NCBI GenBank assembly: GCA_013141065.1
Contig: JABFRR010000016.1
Location: 64,147-128,146 of the forward strand
From: Bacteriovoracaceae bacterium
GTDB taxonomy: Bacteria > Bdellovibrionota > Bacteriovoracia > Bacteriovoracales > Bacteriovoracaceae
Direction of reading: 5' to 3'
Length of the DNA stretch: 64,000 nt
The notes under the pieces are model-generated. The model had not been told where the DNA came from and did no database searches. It saw nothing but the letters and a program-made list of their open reading frames with translations. A program made the translations under genes and the position numbers. Shown in pieces: positions 56,984 to 64,000 of the stretch. The first letter of the stretch is position 1; every line of letters begins with the position of its first letter.

Positions 56984-57949
56984 TTATGATAAAGTAACAA
57001 TCTGGCCGCTAAAGTTATTTAAATCTATCTGATCTTTTGGAGAAAAAACACTTAAAAAATTAGGATGACATCTGATATTCCATTCCCTTTCAGGTTTAAA
57101 AACTTCACCATCTCCAAAAAATGCTAAATTCTCTGCCCCATCTAATAGCGAAATTTTAACTTGTTCCGTTTCAAAACTAAAAAGGTTTTTATCATCTTTC
57201 GGATAAGCACCATTCATAATTTTTAAAATACAATTGATTAATTCCAAGCGATTTTCATGCTTAAAAATTGTCACATTCATTTTTCCATCTTGATGATTGG
57301 TGAAAGGAGCAACCTCAAAACTTCCGCCCAAGACTGGTTGATTATTGACCAATATAAGTGGAGCATAAAGAACTTCACTAAATTCAAATGAGTCTACTTT
57401 AAATTTATAGCTGGCAATTTCTCGCGCCAACATTTTTTTGGCAGCAAAAAAAGAATAAATATTTTTTCCAGAAAATTTCATTAATCCTTTAAACTGCGGA
57501 TAATTTTTCCTTAGTTCGTTTATATCCCTCGCAATCTCAGAAGCAAATCCCAGCCCTCCATTGGTGGCCATAAATGTTCCATTAATATTAATAAGATCAA
57601 TTTTTTTTCTAGCATTTACCCTAATGGTTTGAGTGATTTTCTTTATATTAGAGCTACACCCCATCATTTGAGCAAAATCATTCGCCGTTCCTCCTGGAAC
57701 AACTAAAAGTCCTATGTCGGTTCCCGCCAATTTTTGAATAATGGAGTGAACTGTTCCATCCCCTCCAATTGACAAAATAGCATCCACATTGGCCTTAACA
57801 TCCAGATCTAAGTTGTGATAAAGCTCATCAAGAGTTTCAGAAACCGGATAACTTATTTGGCTTCTAAAAAGAGCATTATTAATCATCCCTTGCCAATCTT
57901 GACTACCATTTGAGGCCCGATGATTTAAATAAACTGATATGTTTTGCAT
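56984..57949 (-). CDS. Diacylglycerol/sphingosine kinase family protein (DagK/YegS type)
   Basis: This 321-residue kinase has the family motifs GGDGT at 62-66 and PGGTANDFA near 86-94, then NGGLGFASEI and DGKMNVTIF in the second domain. These enzymes phosphorylate diacylglycerol or related lipids at a free hydroxyl with ATP. It is the first gene of the minus-strand unit DAGK-SDR-reductase-BtaA. The IS50-like element lies just upstream and may have replaced its promoter. Confidence 0.88.
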   Translation of the reverse strand: MQNISVYLNHRASNGSQDWQGMINNALFRSQISYPVSETLDELYHNLDLDVKANVDAILSIGGDGTVHSIIQKLAGTDIGLLVVPGGTANDFAQMMGCSSNIKKITQTIRVNARKKIDLININGTFMATNGGLGFASEIARDINELRKNYPQFKGLMKFSGKNIYSFFAAKKMLAREIASYKFKVDSFEFSEVLYAPLILVNNQPVLGGSFEVAPFTNHQDGKMNVTIFKHENRLELINCILKIMNGAYPKDDKNLFSFETEQVKISLLDGAENLAFFGDGEVFKPEREWNIRCHPNFLSVFSPKDQIDLNNFSGQIVTLS

Positions 57950-57995
57950 AATGCCTAAAGCTTAAAACAAAGTAGGCAGCTTTTGTGAAAACTAA

Positions 57996-59610
57996 CTGAC
58001 TTTTCCCCATAATTACATGGTCGAAAATAAAGTGTAAAAAGATTGGTCGGCCTCAGCGAGGATAACTGGCTAAAAAATCATAAAACTAACTGATTCGCTT
58101 CTTAAAGGGTGCTACTCGGTTTGTAAATTACTTATTGATTGGTGTTGTATCGGGAAGATTTATTAGAATTAAAATTGATATTTTTCTTTGAGGTATCTGA
58201 ACATTTCTACTTTTGCTTCAAGCTTTATTAATCCTCGCCAAATACTAACCGTCCCGGCTCTCCGTCGCTTTTACGGCCATTAAAGCCCCCATCTTAGCGA
58301 CAAATCGTAGAACTCTCTAATCGTTATTCTTTGATCATCAGATATCTTATTTTCTATTTTCAAAACGAGTGATTCTTCTTCTGAAAAAGAAAGACTTGAA
58401 TCTTCATCTGGAGCTGCTTCTGCTAAATGTTTAACGTAATAAATTCTCCACGCAATAACTGAAAATAATGTGATATATTTTTCTAGTCGCTCAAATGTTC
58501 TTAATGATGCTCTCTCAACTTTGCATCCGCCATCTTTTAAAATTTTAAAATAATTTTCAATGTGCCAGCGTTTCTTATAATAATCAATGACTCTAGAAGC
58601 ATCTCCAAAATTTTTCAATGGCAAACTTGTCAGCAAGATCCAGTGCAATCGATCTTTCTCTGCAACTTCCCCAGTCGTACTTATTTCTAATATATTTAAC
58701 ACCACTTTTCTTTTTACAGAAGTAAGTCCATTAAGTTTGAAGCTAGGATCAAAAAATTCTATCTCACCGTACTTTACAATTGCATCCACATCTTTTTAAC
58801 TTCGTATGAAATATTTTGAATTCATGATCAGTTTTTTTTTTGTTCAAATGCCAGCGAAGATAATGATCTCCATTTTCGATTATTCGATCGTGCTTGGATC
58901 TAATTATAAAATCTTTATTATTTTTTATTAAAGTAAATAGAACTTCAAACTGATCTGCCTCCCTGTCAGCGACGTGAATGAGTTTTGTGCCTTTAGGACA
59001 ATGCTTTTCTGTTTCTAAAATTGCCTCTGCCCAACGATCACTTTCTTTCTCCCACATATCATCGTATGCACGACTCCATGTTGATAAGGCCATAACTCCT
59101 AGAGGTACATCATTGATATTTACAGCTAAACTATAATGTCCAATAAAACCATGAGTCTCTTGATCTCCAGCTTTTCCACCAATATTACCTAAGCCTTTTA
59201 TAGATCTTTTTGAATTGAAGCTAAAAAGCTAGAATCATGAATCATCAAAGCTACAGATTCATTTTGAAGTCTCGAAGAAGTAGACTCACGATGCTCAAAT
59301 AATATTTTATCTGACGAGAAATTCTTGTGACTGAAGAGACGATAAGTTGCTTTTTTATCTGCAAAGTTAACTACCACTTTATTAATAGTTTCGTCAGGAC
59401 GTCGTGAAAAAATATTCGCCATAGAGAAAAAGCGATCGCGAAGTCTTTTATCTCCAAATTCAATATTCTTAAATTCTTTTTCTAGCCAATCGCTTTCACT
59501 CATTTAATAAAAATAATTGCAACGATGTGGATGGCCAAGCAAAAAAATCTAACAGGGCCTTACATTTGAAAATGTCAACGAGTTAAAGAAAACTTGTGGG
59601 TAATTGTTAG
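57996..59610 (-). mobile_element. IS4-family element of the IS50/Tn5 group, 1,615 bp
   Basis: The ends are 19-base inverted repeats: CTGACTTTTCCCCATAATT at the left (57996-58014) and the complement of CTAACAATTACCCACAAGT at the right (59592-59610), 14 of 19 alike. Both resemble the Tn5 outside end CTGACTCTTATACACAAGT. The target duplication is a perfect 9-mer. A broken Tn5-type transposase fills the middle. The left 260 bases (58015-58279) hold no gene. It sits between the two divergent halves of the lipid locus. Confidence 0.9.
58280..59503 (-). pseudogene. Tn5-type (IS4 family) transposase, two frameshifts
   Basis: The three parts are in order: N-terminal domain (WLEKEFKNIEFGDKRLRDRFF, KKATYRLFSH, MIHDSS with the first Asp), middle with the VADREADQFEV motif (second Asp), and C-terminal YKKRWHIENYFKILKDG with the catalytic Glu of the YREK motif. 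Frames change near 59195-59215 and again near 58790-58800. A full product would be about 405 residues, shorter than Tn5 transposase (476). Inactive as it stands. Confidence 0.88.
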
Positions 59611-59708
59611 GAAAACTAATCTGTAACCTGAAAAAAATTCAACAAGTGTCTAAAAATTAAACACTCTAACACTTCAGAATTTCTAAATTTAACCCGAAAG
59701 GATGAAAT

Positions 59709-60476
59709 ATGAAAATTTTAATCGTTAGCAGTGAAGTCACCTTTGTGCCCAATAATTATAGGGGCTTTCTTGAATCCCTCCTTTCTTCTCTCAAAACAGA
59801 GATGAAAGAAGGTAAGTTAGATGTTCAAATAGCTCTTCTCAAGAACAATTCTTTAATTCTTCCAATAAAAGGACTTTTTTTTGCCTTAATTGGTGCAAGA
59901 AAAATAGGCATGCACTTATTAATGAACTCACTCGCTGCGAGATTTGATGACAAAAAAAATTTAACTCAACATTTTTCAGTCAAAATCCACTATTTTGAGA
60001 GTCCAAATTCTGATGAATTTATTAATTTTTTAACGACCCAAAAAATTGATCTCTTAATTAATGCACGAACAAGATTTATCTATAAAAATAAAACACTCAA
60101 AATCCCAAGCATCGCTTCATTAAATATTCATCACGGACTACTGCCTGATAATCGTGGAACTATGTGTGATTTATGGGCCCTCTATGAAGACCGTCCAACT
60201 GGTTTTATAATTCATAAAATGGAGAAAAAAATAGACGACGGTGTGATTGTCCGACGAGTTCAAACAAGTAATGCTGGTGAAAAAAAGGATTATGCCAAAT
60301 TAATTGAAGAAAGTGCGCACCTTGAAGGCAAAGTGACAGCACAATTAATTAGGGAGCTTAAATTGTCTCAAAAAATACCGATAGAAATGCAAAATATTTC
60401 AACTAATGTAACTTATAAGAAGAATCCAAGTTTTTGGGTTATAAGAAAAATTTTAGCTAAAGGGATAAAGATATGA
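59709..60476 (+). CDS. Formyltransferase-fold protein
   Basis: This 255-residue protein has the formyltransferase signature: N139 and H141 in SLNIHHGLLPDNRG, and D177 in IHKMEKKIDDG, matching the Asn/His/Asp triad of GART and methionyl-tRNA formyltransferase. Such enzymes use 10-formyltetrahydrofolate to formylate an amine. It lacks the C-terminal domain of Fmt. Its stop overlaps the next gene's start (ATGA-type), so the product likely works with the hydrolase-ligase fusion. The substrate could be an amino-bearing lipid head group or sugar; this is inference. Confidence 0.75.
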   Translation: MKILIVSSEVTFVPNNYRGFLESLLSSLKTEMKEGKLDVQIALLKNNSLILPIKGLFFALIGARKIGMHLLMNSLAARFDDKKNLTQHFSVKIHYFESPNSDEFINFLTTQKIDLLINARTRFIYKNKTLKIPSIASLNIHHGLLPDNRGTMCDLWALYEDRPTGFIIHKMEKKIDDGVIVRRVQTSNAGEKKDYAKLIEESAHLEGKVTAQLIRELKLSQKIPIEMQNISTNVTYKKNPSFWVIRKILAKGIKI

Positions 60477-62884
60477 AAAAAATTGAATTTCACCATGGAT
60501 CCCCTGGTTCAAAAGAAGACTTTAAACTTTTAAGTCAAAACTTGTCAGACTTGTATGAAATCATGGCAAAGAATAGATTTGAAACAAAAAATACTTCCAC
60601 TAATTCAAATTCAAATGACTCTATTGAAATTCAGGTAGGATTTTCTTTCGGTTGTTTAAGTGCTCTAGAAACGGCCGCGAGTAGACCGGAAACAAAACTT
60701 GTCATATTCATAGCTCCATATTTATTTCCTGAAAATAGACCAAGCGGAATAATGAAAGGATTAATCAAAAATGATTTTTTTAAAAACAATCTACTTTCAA
60801 GACTAGGTAAAAATAAAATACATGAAAAAATGATTGAAGGCTCACTTCCGAAGTCCCTTCCAAGCGAATACCTAAATCAATTAGACATATTTGCTCGTGC
60901 TGACGTCTTAGCACACTCTATCCTTGAAAAAGAAGTTGATGACTTAAAAACAATATCTCTTTTAGAAAAGCTGAAAAATAAAAATATACCAGTCCTTGTC
61001 ATAATTGGGGAAGAAGACAAAGTCAGTTATGAAAAAAAACAAAAGGCATTAGAAATTGATCCACTTCTCATTTATAAAAATATTAAAATAAAAACACTAA
61101 AAAATGCAGGTCATGCATTACTATGGACTCATCCTCTTGAAATAGCAGACCTCGTAAAAACAGAAATTGGATTAAATATGAATGCAAAATTAGGCTACTA
61201 TCCTGGAAAGAATGAACATAACAATGTAGGGAGTTTTCTAAAAGATCACCTCCAAAAATTTCCACAACGAAATATTCTCTCTTGGGTTAATCCTAATGAT
61301 CTAAAAAGCTGGAATGGTGATATCAATACATCGATACCTCACCAGTCCGTAAAAGTTGCAGAATTGGATCATTTAGTGTCTATATTGGCTTCTGAATTTA
61401 TTGATCTAGGTATCAAAGAAAATGATAGAGTCATTCTTTTTCTTCCGATGTCTTTATATATGTATGCGGCGATGTTTGCACTTCAAAAAATGGGAGCAAT
61501 ACCCACTTTTCTAGATTCATGGGCAAGAAGAGATCAAATGGGAGTGAGTGCAAAAGTAGCGAATCCAAGTGCCATGATTAGTGCCGATCGTGCATTTTGC
61601 TATCTTGCCGATGTTCCAGAAATAGCCCAAATCCCAATTAAAATTGTTGCTGGTGAAATCACTTCTCAAATTACTTATAAAGCAAGACTTGAAATTTTAC
61701 TTCAAGGAAAATCCCCTGCTCCTATATCTCCAGTGGAAAAAGAGCATACTGCACTCATAACATTTACCACTGGTTCGTCTGGAACCCCAAAGGGAGCAGA
61801 CCGGAGTCATCGCTTTTTAGCGGCCCAGCACTACGCGCTTAATCGGCACTTACCCTACGAATCGAATGATAAGGATCTACCAGTCTTTCCTATTTTTTCA
61901 TTAAATAATCTTGCTGCCGGAGTTGAAACTGTAATACCAGCAATCGATGTTGGGATGCCTTCCGAAAACGATGCACTCGTTCTCTATTCTCAAATGAAGT
62001 CTGCCGGTGTCACTTGTACGACCCTTTCTCCTTCTTTATTTAATTCTGTTGCAAATTTTTGTATTGATAAAAAATTAAATCTGAATTTTTTAAAAAGAAT
62101 AGTCACTGGTGGGGCACCAATTTCACGTGATGATGTAAAAAGAATGAAGAGTGTAGCGGCCAATGCAGAAATATTGGTTCTCTATGGATCAACAGAAGTT
62201 GAACCAATGGCACATATAGAAGCAAGCGAAATGTTAGCAGAAATTCAAGATCCAGACAGTGAAATCGTCGAAGCTGGAGTAAATGTTGGTCATCTTGATA
62301 GTGGATTAAAATACAAATTTATCACAATCAATAAAGATGCTCAGTATGTGAACCAAAATAGCGACTGGGATAAAATTACCGTGGCCCAGGGAGAAGTTGG
62401 TGAGCTAATAGTTGCCGGAGAACATGTTTGTGAAAAATACTTTAATAACGAAGAGGCTTTTTTCAGAGCAAAAATTCGAGACCATGAAGGAGTCGTTTGG
62501 CATCGAACCGGAGACTTGGGAAAATTAGATGCATCTAATAACTTATGGATTGTAGGAAGAGTTCACAATGCCATTAAAAGACAAAATCATTATTATTTTC
62601 CAGTAAGAGCTGAAATCATATTAAAAAAATTCCCATTCATCGCCAGAGCAGCATTTTTAGGTATTCCTGATAAAGATCTTGGAGAGAAAACTTATGCGGT
62701 CTTTTCTACAAATGACAATTCTATAAATTTAGATGATGCCAAAAAAGAAATTAAAAGAGTTCTAGAAAAAAATCAATTTCTCGTTGATGAAATACTTCAC
62801 ATTGATGACATTCCAATGGATCCACGACATCATAGCAAAGTTGAGTATGAGGTTCTAAAAAAGAAAATATTAGGTGAAATCTAA
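60473..62884 (+). CDS. Alpha/beta hydrolase - acyl adenylate ligase fusion, 803 aa
   Basis: Residues 1-235 are an alpha/beta hydrolase with oxyanion HHGSPGS, nucleophile S58 in GFSFG, D182 in GEEDK and H214 in AGHALLW. Residues about 265-803 are an ANL adenylating enzyme: P-loop FTTGSSGTPKG (431-441), YGSTEVEP, WHRTGDLG and a C-terminal lid with GRVHNAIKRQ. The segment DLPVFPIFSLNNLAAGVETVIP resembles the OleC ligase group. No carrier domain is present. It could load or proofread an acyl chain, the hydrolase acting as thioesterase. It overlaps its neighbours on both sides by a few bases. Confidence 0.8.
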   Translation: MKKIEFHHGSPGSKEDFKLLSQNLSDLYEIMAKNRFETKNTSTNSNSNDSIEIQVGFSFGCLSALETAASRPETKLVIFIAPYLFPENRPSGIMKGLIKNDFFKNNLLSRLGKNKIHEKMIEGSLPKSLPSEYLNQLDIFARADVLAHSILEKEVDDLKTISLLEKLKNKNIPVLVIIGEEDKVSYEKKQKALEIDPLLIYKNIKIKTLKNAGHALLWTHPLEIADLVKTEIGLNMNAKLGYYPGKNEHNNVGSFLKDHLQKFPQRNILSWVNPNDLKSWNGDINTSIPHQSVKVAELDHLVSILASEFIDLGIKENDRVILFLPMSLYMYAAMFALQKMGAIPTFLDSWARRDQMGVSAKVANPSAMISADRAFCYLADVPEIAQIPIKIVAGEITSQITYKARLEILLQGKSPAPISPVEKEHTALITFTTGSSGTPKGADRSHRFLAAQHYALNRHLPYESNDKDLPVFPIFSLNNLAAGVETVIPAIDVGMPSENDALVLYSQMKSAGVTCTTLSPSLFNSVANFCIDKKLNLNFLKRIVTGGAPISRDDVKRMKSVAANAEILVLYGSTEVEPMAHIEASEMLAEIQDPDSEIVEAGVNVGHLDSGLKYKFITINKDAQYVNQNSDWDKITVAQGEVGELIVAGEHVCEKYFNNEEAFFRAKIRDHEGVVWHRTGDLGKLDASNNLWIVGRVHNAIKRQNHYYFPVRAEIILKKFPFIARAAFLGIPDKDLGEKTYAVFSTNDNSINLDDAKKEIKRVLEKNQFLVDEILHIDDIPMDPRHHSKVEYEVLKKKILGEI

Positions 62885-63783
62885 TGTCAAAAATGAATAG
62901 ATGGTGGATATTTACAAAAGAGAGATTTGCACCAACTTCGCATATGGCGATGATTGTTGTCTTTTTGTTTGCACACCTACTTGTAATTAATGCTGTTAAA
63001 TCTGTGCGAGCGACATTTTGGCAGGACATTCTTTTGCTTATTGGAGTGACCGCATTTTATTTTAAACTTCGTCTCTATGATGAAGTCAAAGATTATGAAT
63101 TAGACGTTGTTATTAATAAGCATCGCCCACTCCCTCGAGGTCTTCTAAATCATCAAGACATGTATTCAGGAATGATCACTTGTATTGGCATAGAAGTTTT
63201 TACTTTTTCTTTAATGGGTTTTAATGCACTTTTAGCAATATTCATCGCCATTGCTTATTCTCTTTTGATGTATAAAGAATTTTTTATTAAAGAAAAAATT
63301 CGCCCACACTTAACTACCTATGCTCTCCTTCACACAATAGTTACATCTGTATTAAGTTTTGCTATTTTTAGTTTTCTCTCACAAGAAAGCATCATTAATC
63401 TCATTCAAAATAAAACTTTGCTGTCATTTGCAATACTAAACTGGCTCTTATTTAATATATTTGAATTTGGTCGTAAAACATTTTCAACGACAGAAGAACG
63501 AGACCAAGTAGATACTTACTCAAGTCTCTTTGGCCGCACAGGAGCAGTCTTAATGGTGGTCTCTCAAGCATTGATTGCTCACCTTCTAACTTTAAACCTT
63601 GCAGGCACAAATAAAAACGTACTTATATTCATGAGTTCATTACTTTTCATTATACTCATTCTCATTTCAATTTCTTATATTATAAAAAACACTATACCAA
63701 CGGCCAAGATCTACCGTCATTTTAGCTCAGCTTACATTATTTTATTTTATTTAACTCTTATACTTTCGCATATTATTCCATAG
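62884..63783 (+). CDS. UbiA-family membrane prenyltransferase-like protein
   Basis: This 299-residue protein has eight to nine hydrophobic segments. The aspartate motif RLYDEVKDYELD (D66, D70, D74) matches the first metal-diphosphate site of UbiA enzymes, and DEKDYE-like spacing is typical. The second Asp motif (ERDQVDTYSSLFGR near 201-214) is present in altered form. The substrate is unknown: a prenyl or other diphosphate donor joined to a lipid-like acceptor. Its ATG overlaps the ligase stop. Confidence 0.75.
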   Translation: MSKMNRWWIFTKERFAPTSHMAMIVVFLFAHLLVINAVKSVRATFWQDILLLIGVTAFYFKLRLYDEVKDYELDVVINKHRPLPRGLLNHQDMYSGMITCIGIEVFTFSLMGFNALLAIFIAIAYSLLMYKEFFIKEKIRPHLTTYALLHTIVTSVLSFAIFSFLSQESIINLIQNKTLLSFAILNWLLFNIFEFGRKTFSTTEERDQVDTYSSLFGRTGAVLMVVSQALIAHLLTLNLAGTNKNVLIFMSSLLFIILILISISYIIKNTIPTAKIYRHFSSAYIILFYLTLILSHIIP

Positions 63784-63796
63784 GAAAATGTTAACC

Positions 63797-64000
63797 ATGA
63801 AAGATTCAAAAAATACTTACTACACAGTCACAACCAAAAGTACCCATTACTTTGCCAAAAAAGAATCTGGTGGAAAAGGCCACAACCTCTACTTACTTGG
63901 GTCTAATGGAATAAATGTTCCAGAATTTATCACACTCCCACCTCAGTATTTTGAAGAATTTAAAAAACAATCGGGAATTACTGATTACTTACAAAATATT
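63797..64000 (+). CDS. PEP synthase / pyruvate phosphate dikinase-like protein, N-terminal fragment
   Basis: Only 68 residues are inside the window. KKESGGKGHNLYLLGSNGINVPEFITLPPQYFEEF matches the start of the PPDK ATP-grasp domain (GGKGxNL...G..VPxxF). Such domains phosphorylate pyruvate or a related acceptor, and are also found in biosynthetic clusters acting on other substrates. ATG 63797 is preferred over 63788, which is only two bases from the AGGA. It follows the UbiA gene by 13 bases, so it is in the same operon. Confidence 0.7.
   Translation, partial: MKDSKNTYYTVTTKSTHYFAKKESGGKGHNLYLLGSNGINVPEFITLPPQYFEEFKKQSGITDYLQNI

Larger units (their letters stand above)
57987..59619. repeat. 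9-bp target duplication GAAAACTAA flanking the IS50-like element
   Basis: GAAAACTAA is found exactly at 57987-57995 and at 59611-59619, on either side of the inverted repeats. Nine-base duplications are typical of the IS50/Tn5 group. This fixes the element's borders. Confidence 0.9.

Noticed and set aside
60473-62884. OleBC olefin synthesis fusion
   Set aside because: The hydrolase nucleophile is Ser in GFSFG, while OleB uses Asp; no OleA thiolase is in the window. Kept only as a similarity of the ligase half.
1-64000. tRNA genes, rRNA and CRISPR arrays
   Set aside because: I saw no cloverleaf-like GC-rich segments with a T-loop motif, no rRNA sequence, and no regularly spaced short repeats.

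Overview
The window is AT-rich DNA of a Gram-negative bacterium. It carries many exported proteins and lipoproteins, a pseudopilin operon, class Ia ribonucleotide reductase of the eukaryote-like type, a stand-alone MnmD, a YbhP/ClsB-like pair and a PuuD-like membrane protein with a separate cytochrome c. This mix fits Bdellovibrionota (Bacteriovorax/Bdellovibrio-like predators) best, but that placement is inference; there is no rRNA or tRNA here to confirm it.

Layout. 1-1103: a degraded IS3-family element that runs off the left edge and abuts a DsbA-like gene. 1.1-20.3 kb: housekeeping and unknown genes (TapT, PlsC, two tyrosine recombinases, DedA, a KamA-type aminomutase with an M14 peptidase, HtpX, an NPD-type flavoprotein, an HD-domain regulator, MnmD, UspA, cardiolipin synthase plus an EEP nuclease) and large exported proteins of unknown role. 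20.4-24.1 kb: a decayed stretch with a frameshifted exported protein and an ISAs1-family remnant that splits another exported gene. 24.3-26.9 kb: a MASE1-CHASE-PAS-receiver protein with no kinase domain and one in-frame stop. 27-34.4 kb: PuuD-like protein plus cytochrome c, RibB, an inactive-looking peptidase-like lipoprotein, and the lysine/DAP genes asd <> lysC-dapB-dapA. 34.5-40.1 kb: a pseudopilin operon. 40.4-46.8 kb: a CGGCH lipoprotein, dapD, a fatty acid desaturase, and nrdB-nrdA behind tandem NrdR boxes. 46.9-51.9 kb: one large GLUG-repeat lipoprotein gene cut in two by a second IS3-family copy. 52.1-64 kb: a nitroreductase and a probable lipid-metabolism locus, with an IS50-like (IS4 family) element between its two divergent halves.

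The most distinctive region is 52.8-64 kb. On the minus strand lie a diacylglycerol kinase-like protein, an SDR, a fatty acyl-ACP reductase-like domain fused to an unknown N-terminal half, and a BtaA-like aminocarboxypropyltransferase. On the plus strand lie a formyltransferase-fold protein, a serine hydrolase-acyl adenylate ligase fusion, a UbiA-type prenyltransferase, and the start of a PEP synthase-like protein. Together they suggest an undescribed pathway for an activated-acyl or aldehyde-derived lipid.

The second theme is gene decay. Four IS copies of three families all have broken transposases. Two insertions can be read back to their empty sites from target duplications (GTAG, GAAAACTAA). 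Several genes carry single stops or frameshifts, including the normally essential nrdA (GGA-like codon to TGA). These are either recent mutations or errors in the sequence.
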